Source: Scilla litardierei | Taxonomy: Eukaryota; Streptophyta; Magnoliopsida; Asparagales; Asparagaceae | Assembly (NCBI GenBank): GCA_030789695.1 | Contig: CM061140.1 | Location: 87,110,422-87,174,421, forward strand | DNA length: 64,000 bases | Direction of reading: 5' to 3' | Shown here: in pieces, positions 46,935-57,432 of the stretch | Numbering within the stretch: position 1 is the stretch's first letter | How the letters are laid out: every line of letters starts with the position of its first letter | Translations under genes and position numbers: made by a program | The notes under the pieces: model-generated | Told to the model about the DNA's origin: nothing | Databases searched by the model: none | What the model saw: only the letters and a program-made list of their open reading frames with translations

Positions 46935-47868
46935 ATTTTGCTCGTTGGAAATGACATTGAAGTGTTGAAAAAGATTAAATCATCACTTTGTAGTGAATTT
47001 GAGATGAAGGACATGGGTGATGCATCTTATGTTCTTAGATTACAGATTCGTAGATATTGAAAGTGTGGAATGTTGAGTTTAAACCAAGAAAAATATTTGC
47101 ATACAATATTGAGGAGATTTGGAATACTTATACCATTGGTTATGAAGAAGCGGTTATGTAAAGAACAATATCCTAGAGAGGGATCAAAACCGCTAGGTGT
47201 TCCATATGCTCAGGCTTTTGGAAGTTTTTATGTGTGCAATGCAGTGTACTAGATCAGACTTGTCATACCCTGTTAGTCTGGTTAGTAGATATCAAATTAA
47301 TCTTGTTCCAGCTCATTAGGAAGCGGTTAAGATGATTTTGAAATATATAACGGGTACGATGCTCCATATGTTGGTTTATTACGAAGATTCTTTTGAGATT
47401 CTTAGTTACTCTGATGCATATTTTGGAGGGGACAAAGATGACATGAACTCAACTGCAGGACATGTGTTCATCTTTGGTGGTGTAGCAGTTTCTCAGGGTA
47501 GCAAGAAACATGGTTTTGTAGCGGTATACACACAAGAAGGTAAGTATATAGCCTGTAGTATGGCGGATATTCATGCAATCTAGAACAGAGGGTTCCTATT
47601 GAATTTAAATCTCAATCTGGTGGATGAACCAATTGAGATGTACTATGATAATCAAGCAGTCATCAGCTTGATTCACAGTGGTGCAAACAGTTCCAAAGGA
47701 ATACATATTGAGATACAATATCATTACTTACATGATATGGTGGATATGAAAGAAGTCAATGTAACTTATATTCCGACAAGTGATATGGTTGATGATCCAT
47801 TGATGAATGGTATTATAGCAGATACATTCATCACACATGTTGGTTTGATGAGACTTAGAAATATCTAA
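46935..47868 (+). pseudogene. Ty1/copia reverse transcriptase end and RNase H, decayed
   Basis: The sequence opens inside the RT active-site region (ILLVGND; the preceding YVDD is missing at the junction). It continues with FEMKDMGDASYVL and QEKYLHTILRRFG, shifts frame near 47235 (MCAMQCTRSD), then RNase H follows with SYSDAYFGGDKDD, STAGHVF and YYDNQAVISLIHS. Stops at 47080, 47317 and 47581 and the frameshift kill it. The copia tail is followed by a PPT and an LTR start. The left part of the element is missing or outside the window. Confidence 0.85.
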
Positions 47869-48042
47869 GTCAATGAAATTTTCATGAATAATGAAAGGAG
47901 ATAATCATAAATAAATAATGGTTGTACTCAGTGAATAAAATATGCATATCTCATGGATAGTGCGAGTATGTGAAATTACATTATGTGTCATATCTCACGG
48001 ATAGTGGGAGTATGACCAGACTGCACTTGACCATTTCAGATC

Positions 48043-48052
48043 AAGTGGGAGA
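48043..48052 (+). promoter_or_regulatory. Copia PPT before the LTR start
   Basis: aagtgggaga, immediately before tgtaagcgg. Confidence 0.7.
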
Positions 48053-48318
48053 TGTAAGCGGTTTTTGGTCTGAAATTGTTCAATAGCCTGGTACCTGACC
48101 TAATACGTTAGTTGTTGACTTTTCTCAACAAACAGACCGAGCATTACGTGATCGGTTTGTTTCTCCTCTGACAACTCTAACATTAGGACATCACGTTATG
48201 TAAAAACTAGCGCAAATATAGTAAAAAAATTTCTAACTTGATATGAAACAATTGCAAATGGTCGTACATCAATTATCATTAATGCTTTGTCATTTTGTCC
48301 TTTGCTTCTTACACGCCT
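48053..48318 (+). mobile_element. Start of a copia 3' LTR merging into the VQ gene promoter
   Basis: The LTR begins tgtaagcgg; its end is not visible and it may be truncated. A W-box ttgact lies at 48115-48120, in the LTR part, and two acgt cores near 48154 and 48194. Where LTR ends and host promoter begins cannot be told from one copy. Confidence 0.45.
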
Positions 48319-48326
48319 TTATATTT
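48319..48326 (+). promoter_or_regulatory. Possible TATA box of the VQ gene
   Basis: ttatattt, about 120 bp upstream of the ATG at 48448; a tentative call. Confidence 0.4.
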
Positions 48327-48447
48327 GGAGTCTCCGATATGGATTCTATCATCCCATCATGTGCTAGCTTCTTCTTCATCTGCCTTTCCTTGTTTTCTCA
48401 AAATTTCCAGTCGACAAATCGATCTCTCTTTACGGTAGATTTAGGTA

Positions 48448-48846
48448 ATGGATGGAGCGAAGGCTGATCAAAAGAGAACAAAACAAGCAAAGACCACCAA
48501 GCAAAAGCCCCCGAAGCTGGTCTACTTCACAAACCCTATGAGATTCCAGACGAGCAGTGAGTCGGAGTTCAGGGCTCTGGTACAGGAGTTCACTGGCAAG
48601 GACTCCGATGTTGCGGACTCCGTGGCCAAATATGATACTCGCACTGCGAAACATTCTGTTCCATCGTCGACTGATGGCCAAGGCATCATCGATGTGTCAG
48701 GTCAAGTTAGCTTGAATCCCGATGGGAATATCGCTGGTCCCAACCCCATCGAGCTGTTCGACGCGGCATCTCAGAGTTTTCCGCTGCCTGTGAGCTCGAT
48801 CGACGATGCTTACAACTACGCACTTGCGAAAAACAATCGAGCTTGA
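48448..48846 (+). CDS. VQ motif-containing protein
   Basis: An intact single-exon 132-codon gene. The N-terminus is basic (Lys/Gln/Thr-rich, residues 1-22), then KLVYFTNPMRFQTSS (23-37) and the VQ motif FRALVQEFTG (41-50), which fits FxxxVQxxTG. The block before the motif resembles the VQ1/VQ10 and sigma-factor-binding (SIB) type. VQ proteins are small plant nuclear or plastid cofactors that bind WRKY transcription factors and modulate defence and stress responses; that role is known for the family and inferred here. The lack of introns and the length are usual. It is the only clearly intact host gene. A copia LTR start lies 395 bp upstream. The minus ORF 48430-48681 is a shadow. Confidence 0.9.
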   Translation: MDGAKADQKRTKQAKTTKQKPPKLVYFTNPMRFQTSSESEFRALVQEFTGKDSDVADSVAKYDTRTAKHSVPSSTDGQGIIDVSGQVSLNPDGNIAGPNPIELFDAASQSFPLPVSSIDDAYNYALAKNNRA

Positions 48847-49512
48847 GTTGTGAGTTCTTCATAATTAACCCTGCGATTATTGTTGTTCTGTTGATTAAAC
48901 ATTTATTTCCAATATTATTGAAGTAATTGTATGATAGTCTCTTTTTTCTCTTCTTCTTCTTCTTTTTTCCTTTTCGATATAAGATCAGATGCCTTACTGT
49001 TATAGAATGGAGAAACATTCTTTAAATAGTAACATTCATTAGACATCACAGTTATATAAGCCCAACCCTTCTATATGAAATCCAGCAATGATTGCATGCT
49101 AGTAGGATACTAGCATACCTACTATAACTTGTTCCCTAATTGGTGTCCGATGTTACGTACAGATGAATTTGATTGATAAATATACTATTTTTGTCAAAAA
49201 TCACCTGACGCTTTTAGCCAGAAGACTTTAAATAAACAACTGCAGATTAAAAATAATCTGGTATTTTAACCAAAGATTACAATATCATAATACTTAAAAT
49301 GATCTAAATAAAAAAGCGATCACCGTTAACGATGTGGTTTCGTCAATAAGAAACTCTTAAAAAGGCGCGGTTTCATCTATATGGCATAATATATAACTAA
49401 TTACCAATTTACGCATAAAAAGATTTAGAGATTAAGAACTGATTATGTCGAATTTCATATATTTAAGGCTTTGTGGGCCTGTGGCCCTTCATTTCTTCTT
49501 GTTGTCTGTGTT
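48847..49512 (+). other. Region after the VQ gene, no gene seen
   Basis: AT-rich. It holds a ttcttcttc run (48950-48965) and presumably the VQ 3' UTR; a clear aataaa is not evident. Confidence 0.5.
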
Positions 49513-50145
49513 TTAAATCTCTTTCATGTCATTCAATTTTGTATACCTTCGTTTTCTTTTGCCTACTAATAAGTTCTTAGCTTTGCCACCTTCCTTATGG
49601 GGGGATACCTGATGTTTCTTATCTTTACGCTTGTTATTTTCTTTGTAGTCATCGGTATCTACTTCTATATCCTTTTCAGCTTCTTCAACATCTTTGGTCG
49701 CATCTTGATTTTCAGTTTCTTCAACGTCTTTTGGTGTATCTTCGATTGCATAATCAGTTCGAAGGACAGAATTTGACTCTAAGACCTTCACTTTGAAGTA
49801 AAATGTCTTCCATGTGCTTATCAATTCTGCAATGTCCTGATCCAACGATATTAAGAAGTATGAACAGTAAATAAGAATAATTTTAATAAAACTATTAAAT
49901 TTTTTTGTAAGAATAGAGATGACTATTACCATCAAAACTGGGAGTTGCTTAATGAGACTTCTTAACATATTTTCAACCCTTCGGCCAAATAAAGAAATCC
50001 AAAAGCGATCCGTTTCATCTATAAATTTCAATCTTAACTTAGAAGTATAAAAACGTTGAAAAACGATTAAGCAATATACTAAAAGATGAAGTATTGCAAG
50101 TTTTTGATAAAAAAATTCTGAAACTATCAAAAAGCTATATTGCAT
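49513..50145 (-). pseudogene. Possible replication-protein-A-like C-terminal exons
   Basis: A 210-codon minus frame mixes coding-like and intron-like parts. LRLKFIDETDRFWISLFGRR resembles the last OB fold of RPA large subunit-like proteins. The frame then passes atg/gtaatag at 49929 (a good donor) and T-rich sequence to a possible acceptor attgcag or atcag, after which ISTWKTFYFKVKVLE fits the following strand region. The end is acidic, then Lys-rich (KRKDKKHQVS...GKRKRRYTK), like a nuclear tail. No zinc-finger exon was found upstream on that strand. It could be a small intron-containing gene, or a fragment of an RPA-like gene carried by a Helitron. Confidence 0.4.
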
Positions 50146-50451
50146 ATAAATTTGATCGTAATTATCATTATTATCATTGTGACCTTCTGGATAGATACAT
50201 TTTTATTCAATTTCCTTGAGTTTAGTATTTTAAATATTGCCAATACTATACTACGGACCTTGATGGTTCATTTCAGTTTCAGAAGCATTAATCTGATAGA
50301 CAATAGCTGCATGTTAAACAAATTATACATGTTAGGTAAAGGAATATCATATACTATTGCCAAGGAAATACTGCTTGCAATATTTGTAAGAATTATTATA
50401 TTATATCACTTTCTCCATTTATGTTTGTTTCATCCATGATATTGAAGTTTT
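50146..50451. other. AT-rich stretch, no firm call
   Basis: It may hold upstream exons or introns of the minus-strand gene; an acatgcag acceptor-like site is seen on the minus strand near 50316. Nothing certain. Confidence 0.3.
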
Positions 50452-50590
50452 TGTTATGAGTGAGGACCTCTCTATCCCTTCATTACTCCCCACTATTTAG
50501 TAGTGGGGACTCTTGGTATACCATTGACATGAATATATAGAGGACCATGACTATGAGCCATGCTTTCTCTTTCTTAGAGTTTATCCAACA
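50452..50590 (+). mobile_element. Possible short copia LTR with internal start
   Basis: tgttatgag to ttatccaaca, 139 bp, with a TATA-like gaatatatagag. It is followed by cattatcagcacgag, which resembles a primer site of some plant copia elements. No partner LTR is in the window; element D is inserted 590 bp downstream. Tentative. Confidence 0.35.
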
Positions 50591-51179
50591 CATTATCAGC
50601 ACGAGTTCGCTCTAAAAAAAAATTTTTAGCCAACAAAATTTCCCCACAAACTTTCCCTCTTGCGAAGGAATCTTACTTGTTGCGGCAAAGTTGTGATGAA
50701 CCTGCAAGGCGTAGCAGGAGCGGGGATATTATTTTTCTCTCTACGTATTCTATTGGTTCTTCCCTAGATCATTGATCTCTAGGTAATTTCATTGGCTCGT
50801 AGATAATTGGGTTATGCAAATTATTATATATTTTTGCTAAATATCAAGAACATACACCTCTTTTAATTGGAAAAAAATCTTAAGCACATCTTTTGATTTT
50901 TGGTGTGCTTGATCAATATATAAAAGCCAACCCTGTTTTCCCCCTAAATTCCCCAAATTTGGTGTTGTGAAGGAGAAACATGATGTTTGGAAATACACTT
51001 GTCTCTAAATTACATCACAAGTTGATAATTGAACTTCGCGACAAGAAATAATCATCCAAAAATATATTTTCTTTGCATGGATTTGTGTTTCTAGTTTGAT
51101 CCCATCTGTAGAAACTTCCTAGCTCTACCACTAACTGTATCATATTATAAGATTCCTACATCATAATGACAATAAAAGG
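50591..51179 (+). other. Sequence between the possible copia LTR and element D
   Basis: No domain seen. It may be the broken interior of the copia element. Confidence 0.35.
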
Positions 51180-51184
51180 CACCT

Positions 51185-52619
51185 TGATACGACTACTTTG
51201 ACCGGGTCCGGAGGAGCCAAGTCAACCACGACCAGTCAACCAGCCAAACTACGGTTTCGGGCTCCAGCCCAAGGATCTTACGGGCGGGTCGCGTTTCTCC
51301 ACCCATGACGAAGGCCCAAGAGATTGCACACTTCTGTAGTGGAGGAAATCGGGGCCCAAAACGAGGAAGCCTTCGCCAAATATGGCAGCCGCCCCGTGCC
51401 ATCATGATCCACCAATTATGGCAGCCACCTTCATGGCTCGCCAAATATGGCAACCGACTTCATGGCCATGACTCGCCAATGATGGCGGCCACTTTCAATG
51501 TCATCACTCCACCTTCATGTCATTTATCCCTCCATAAAGCATGGCAATTATTGGGGTCAACATGCCCCATTAGCACGACCTCATCAATATCGCCCATGAT
51601 GTCTCATCATGGCCCATTACTATGGGACTCGCCTATATGAAGAGGCGGGAGGCATCATCACCAGGGGCCGGATCTCTGCGATCTAGAACCATGGTATGGT
51701 ATACTATCACTATTACTCCTTCTTCCACCTATATTATTCTTCCTCCAAAGCTCGGCCTGAGGACTCGGGTATCGGTCTCTCCGCGAACCATACTCGATCC
51801 CACCGAGCTCCTACACAGATCCGTTCTGACTTAGGCATCGGAGGGGAATTGGTCGGAACCAAGGTCCGACCCCCCTGACGAGTTCCCTCGTCTATTCAGG
51901 TCCAGGAGATCTAGCGACGCCGAGGCTACCCCTCAGCGTCCTTCCAGCCGGAGCCGAGCGCCCACGTCCCCGAGCCCGTTCGTCTCCTCCACCACGAGGA
52001 TGTCGCTCTGCCGAGGCCACCCCTCGTCGAGCCGACGCGAGGATCTGCGCGTCCCGCGATGAGCGACTCCGCCTTCAACCGATCCCGGAGGTCACCGTCT
52101 CGCCGAGGCTACCCCTCGGCCCGCCAAAGAACGGAGCCGCGCCTTCCCGCTCGAGCGAACGTGCCTTCGGCCGACCCGGATCATTGCGCATCCATCCAAG
52201 CCGAGCGCATCCATCCAAGCTGAGGCTTCCCCTCAGCTCCACGCCGGCCACGCATCAAGCGAGACGACCGAGGCTACCCCTCGTCGTCCGACCGACCGAG
52301 GTCGAGCGCACCCATCCGAGCCGATGCTTCCCCTCAGCTCCGCGTCGGTCGCGCGTCAAGCCAAGGCGCCGAGGCTTCCCCTCGTCGTCCGACCGTCCGA
52401 GGCCGAGCACCTCACACCGGGCCGAGGCTTCCCCTCAGCCCCCCAGAGGCCGAGGATCCATACCCGGCCAAGCTGACGTGCTCTACGTCGACTACATCTC
52501 TGATTCGTGTCGCGTCTACACGCGCTCGACGCACCCAAGGGTCCCTAATCGGCCCCTTGACCACGTTGACCGGGCAGTCCACGGTCAACGACACTGTAGT
52601 GAGAAAACACTCTGAAACA
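51185..52619 (+). mobile_element. 5' LTR of element D
   Basis: 1435 bp. CArG boxes at 51376-51450, TATA-like cctatatgaagagg near 51630, then a GC-rich R region with ccgaggct(a/t)cccctc repeats (51920-52440). Confidence 0.88.
51376..51450. promoter_or_regulatory. Three perfect CArG boxes in the LTR of D
   Basis: ccaaatatgg (51376-51385), ccaattatgg (51412-51421), ccaaatatgg (51441-51450); a near match ccaatgatgg follows at 51477. The 3' LTR has them at 57624, 57660 and 57689. The TATA-like box is about 180 bp downstream. Confidence 0.85.
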
Positions 52620-52621
52620 TT

Positions 52622-52639
52622 TGACACCATCTGTGGGAA
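52622..52639 (+). promoter_or_regulatory. Primer binding site of element D
   Basis: tgacaccatctgtgggaa is the element C site tggcgccgtctgtgggaa with CpG-type transitions. Confidence 0.7.
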
Positions 52640-55019
52640 CGAGTCGACATCTATGACGTCAACCACACCGGTAGTGACTCCTTCCCTAATCTAAAAACCG
52701 TCTCCATGTCAAGACAGAGATGTGATACCTTGTCCCGCCATCCAAGATTGATACTGTGGACAGAGCGGAAGACTATATCGATTCAACCCCCGAGGGAGAT
52801 CGTTTTTCTCATCTCTTTATTTCGAATGAATTTATATACCATGCGTTGTTATTTCGTGATCTCAACGAATCTCCCAGGTGTTATCAAAGAAGGCGCTCTG
52901 ATTCTGTGCAATCCTATTCATCGTCATTGGCCACCTTCGCCCTTCGATCTCGAAGATCACTTTGCCGCCATCGAGGAGTCCTCCGACAACAGATTCAAGG
53001 CTCTGCAAGACCAACTCAAAGGCGACAGCGGAGGGGGCGAAGAGGAGAAACCGGAACCGGAGCGGAAGCAGCAGGAGGATGCTGCGAAGGTGGGCTTCAT
53101 CATCGCTGCCAACGGCAGCGACCGGTGACGAGGCTACCCCTCGGCCGGATCTGAGATTCTTTTGCGCTAGCATGGATGCCAAAGGCCCTCGAGCTTACAT
53201 ATGCGACAAATGAAACAAGCTCGGGGTCATAATGGAGAAGCTCGCCCCTGCGATCCGATGTGCTCCAGCCCTCCTCGTCCTTGATGCAATGAAAGGAGAA
53301 GACGGCCAGATTCAAATGAACTTAAGGATGTGCAGGATGCGCTTCACTCTTCTTGAATAGCTCCATCACATCCCCTAACCTATGGAGAAGGCTGGCGGGT
53401 GCGTTTTCATCAGACGCTTCGCCTTCACTCTCCGATCGCCCCGGAGATTATTCTGATCGTCAACATCAGCAACAGGATACCTCTCCGGGTGATGGACACC
53501 GCTCACGCCTCGGCCTCTGCCCAAGAGACATCAGATCCATTCTCCTCCATGTAGCCTTCTAGATGGCGAGGTCCGGTGATGGATCCGAGGTGTCAAGCTT
53601 TCTGTTTGCATTCCCTTCCCAAGCAAAATGCCGTCTCTCCAATCAAAACTTTGTGGATCTCACACCCCGTTGTGGATCTCGCCTCCGCCAAGTCCTGCCA
53701 CGGATCGGTGATCTAGCTCCTCTGTTTCGCCGAAACATCTCGCCATCAGAGGCAAGCCGTCGGAGTGCTTTGTCTTGATGATGGGAACTCGGAGTGGTGG
53801 CCGCCAGGATTCAGATTTTATGGACCGATGAGGAGATGGCGTTATGTTATCTTGAGCACGCGATCTGCGACCTTGAGATTACATTCTGAGTGGTCAATGT
53901 CAGTGATGCCCCACCAGTGGGACGCCTCCCATCCATGATCCGCCTCAACTCGTTCGGTCAAGCTTCCCTACGGTAGGAATCCACCCAAACCGAGCTCGAC
54001 CGACTAACGGGGTGTGCGAACGATAGAGCTATCCTCATATCAGGTCTCGTCGTCGTCCGACTGTCGAACTTCCAATCTAGTTCTGACCAATGTCCGAGCA
54101 CCAAGCTTGAGAACCCCCCGCGAAGGTTGTCCTGCCAAGGCCCGAATGTCTCCATGCCCGCTTCTCCCGCTCAAGGAAGAAGACAATGTTGAAGACATCA
54201 AGAATGGTTCAAGATTTGAGCTTACCGATCCCTGGTTCGAGAGTTTTGAAGCGCTCTTGCTAAGGATCCAAGGCCACGCTCGTACTTAAACAAGACGCAT
54301 TGATCACTCCACCTGCAGATCGAGGAAACCCACGATCACCCTCGATTGGTGGAATTTGAACAGCTCCCAATTTCCACCTTCTCGCCATCTCGAGAGCTCG
54401 ATCCAGATACGATCGCATCGAATCCTTGATCGGAACGAGAAATCGGAGCCCCAACAGATTGATTCAAATCTCGACTCAGATTGAGACTGGAGCTCGCACC
54501 TGCCGAACGGATCTCAGAACCCATCCTACCTCCGCCGAGCGTGTGAGGACTCGCCTTAACTACGCCGAGCTGGAAGCTCTCCCTGTCGAGCAGACTTAGA
54601 GGCTCGCTGCATCCTCCGACGGGGTGGAAATAATGTCAATGAATCAGCGTCGGTTATAACACCGGCCGCGTTGGGGTCCTTGTGCGCAGAAACACGTTCG
54701 GTGGAGCCATCGTTCACGTTGTCCGAGGAGATGACGGCGGCTGCCTTTCCAATTACTTGATTGATCAGAAATTGTTGGTCTAAATCCCACACCAGTTGGT
54801 GGAATGAAGGAAGAGAGCACCGCTTATTGTTTGAGAATCAAGACAACGTGGATGATCTGTTTGCATCTTTTCTGAAAAGCCACCCTCAAGAAGCAGATGC
54901 TGCGAAAACCATTTGAACTTGGGTTCGCTGATATAGCTGCGATGGTGTCACCCTCTGATCAGGATGACCAATTTTCTGACAGCAAAGATGGCGCCAACGT
55001 GAGTCAGAGGGTTGGCCGC

Positions 55020-55125
55020 GCCGAGCTCTCCATGCCGAGCAAGTGTGCATCCGTGCCGAGCTCTCCATGCCGAGCAAGTGTGCATCCGTGCCGAGCTCTC
55101 CATGTGAGCATCCGTGCCGAGCACC
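55020..55125. repeat. 35-bp minisatellite in D
   Basis: Units starting gccgagctctccatg at 55020, 55055 and 55090. Confidence 0.85.
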
Positions 55126-56424
55126 TGCGGCTCCTTGCGGAGCTGTATCCTTTTGACAGAACTTCCACAAAGGTCAACTATCATCCCCCAATTAATTAAT
55201 TTTCCTCTATCACTTGAAAGTACTCTCTTAACAACTCTCCTTTCTTCAATTTCTTGCAAATCTGAGAGAGTTTGTACTGGGCTCGCCATACTCGGCTCAT
55301 GGATGCATATGAGGGCCTACCGGTCGAGGCCGTCACCGCTGCCGTGGCGGTGCAACCGATGGCGATGGCACTCCGTCCCACCACCCGTTGACCTCGCGGT
55401 TCGCATTGCTGGAGATCCCCAAGATTTGTGCTCGTGAACATCAAGGATCAACTTGCCCATACTTCCACTTCATAATCGGTGATATCGGCACCCATGATCG
55501 GTGTCTCCACCAAACTCAGGCAGCCCGCGCATGATGATGCCCTCGATCCAGGCACGCCTCAACACCCCCTCAGCAAGCTTAGTTCGAGGGAAACTCGCCT
55601 CGGATCTCTTCAACCCAGCGTCATAGATCTCGATCGGCCCTCCCCTAATCGAAGATGGCTCGTTCGACTCTCGTCGTGGAATGCTCGGCCAACCTCCTCT
55701 ATCTTCCGACGACGGCTCGCCTACAAGGTCGATCTCCCGTCTTCGACCGCCCGAGGGCTCGGACATGGGACGAACTCGATCTCATCATCCAACCACTGAA
55801 GAAGCCTGGTCTGCATGACTGAAGCTAAAAGCTCGATCATGCCGAGCTTGGGAAGCAGCCCACCATCTAGATCCTGGCGGCTGAGGCGCTGACGAGGCCC
55901 TCACTTTCGAAATCTACTTTTTACAATCTTTGAGCAACATTTGAGTTCCTGAGCTCATCGACTTTGAGACGAGGACGTCGACCGTCACCTAATCCTCAGA
56001 CATCGTTGATCCACCAACTGAATCCACTAGACTCGGACATGAGCTCATCGATCTTTCAGAGCTCGTCGGCCAGGTGCCTCAGGATCACAAGCTCTCTGGC
56101 AAGACAACTGTCCGCCACCCAGGATGTCTCAACAAATGGCGAATCTCGACCTGAGCCCCTTGATCCGAGACGAGACACCCAGGATGTCTCCAATGCTGGA
56201 AGAGTTCGCTTCCTCATCTCTCTGCTCCCAGCAAATCTCTGTGGCCGCGATGAAAGTCCCCCGACAGATCTTTCTTCAACAGAATAAGAAGAGTGATCAG
56301 GTCAAAACCACAAGATTGGAGGGCAGCTCTTGAGTCAAGGCCCCCGTCTGATCCAGCATAGTCCGAGCTCAAAGCAGAGTAACCGGCCATGCCGAGCCCT
56401 CTTACCAAACCAGGCCGAAGCACA

Positions 56425-56690
56425 GTCGTCTGAGTTCGAGCAACCAAGCAGCTCATCGGACTGTGGCCGAGCCGATCTGGCCGAAGCACCACCGCCCGAG
56501 ATTCGAGCATCCAGACCGCTCCTCTGACCGTGGCCGAGCCGATCTGTCCGATGCCATCTGGCCGAGGCGACACCGGCCGAGTTTGAGCATCCAGACCGCT
56601 CCTCTGACCGTGGCCGAGCCGATCTGTCCGATGCCATCTGGCCGAGGCGACACCGTCTGAGTTCGAGCATCCAGACCACTCCTCCGACCA
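56425..56690. repeat. 80-bp tandem repeat in D
   Basis: gagcatccagacc recurs at 56505, 56585 and 56665; a degenerate unit precedes it. Confidence 0.85.
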
Positions 56691-56813
56691 TGCTACTGGG
56701 TCCCTGCTTGCAAGCTGCTCTTGTACCTATCCGAGCTGGACGAGGTAGCGACAGAGCGCCACCATGGAATCTACGAGAATCCTCACAAGGTCCCCACTCC
56801 TTCGTCGGCCGTA

Positions 56814-57300
56814 AGTCGAGGGGAAACTCCCCTCACCACCGAACGAACGAGATCGATCGTAAGGCTGGGGGCAACTCCCCCCGCAGATCGACACACTCCC
56901 TCGTCGGCCGTAAGTCGAGGGGTAACTCACCCCGCAGATCGACCCACTCCTTCGTCGGCCGTAAGTCGAGGGGCAACTCCCCTCGCCACCGAACAAACGA
57001 AATCGATCGTAAGGCCGGGGGCAACTCCCCCAGCAGATCGACCCACTCCTTCGTCGGCCGTAAGTCGAGGGGCAACTCCCCTCGCCACCGAACGAACGAG
57101 ATCGATCGTAAGGCTGGGGGCAACTCCCCCCGCAGATCGACCCACTCCTTCGTCGGCCGTAAGTCGAGGGGCAACTCCCCTCGCCACCAAACGAACGAGA
57201 TCGATCATGAAGCTGGGGCAACTCCCCCAGCAGATCGACCCACTCCGTCGTCGGCCGTAAGTCGAGGGGCAACTCACCTCGCAACCGAACGAATCTCGGA
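56814..57300. repeat. ~99-bp dimeric tandem array in D
   Basis: gtcggccgtaagtcgagg occurs at 56814, 56903, 56954, 57053, 57152 and 57249. The main period of ~99 bp is made of two related halves, one with gaggggcaactcccctc and one with gctgggggcaactccccc. Relative to the element it has the same orientation as the 52-bp array of C. The 288-codon ORF through it is repeat-derived. Confidence 0.88.
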
Positions 57301-57419
57301 CCGACGATCTATCGTCACTAGCCAACTCCGTAGGACGGACCAAATTCTGCAGAAAGAGCAACTTCTTCCCCATTATACTACATCTCCCGACCTCCACCTC
57401 AACAACGGTAGAGCTCAGA

Positions 57420-57432
57420 AGATGGGGGCAAT
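57420..57432 (+). promoter_or_regulatory. Polypurine tract of element D
   Basis: agatgggggcaat before tgatacg; same as in element C. Confidence 0.75.

Larger units (their letters stand above)
52640..56802 (+). other. Interior of element D, no recognised gene
   Basis: The longest plus ORFs (52706-53128, 140 codons, and 52756-53154) overlap in different frames and match no domain I know. A 35-bp repeat lies at 55020-55125 and an 80-bp repeat at about 56425-56690. No Gag, protease, RT or integrase motif is seen on either strand. Confidence 0.6.
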
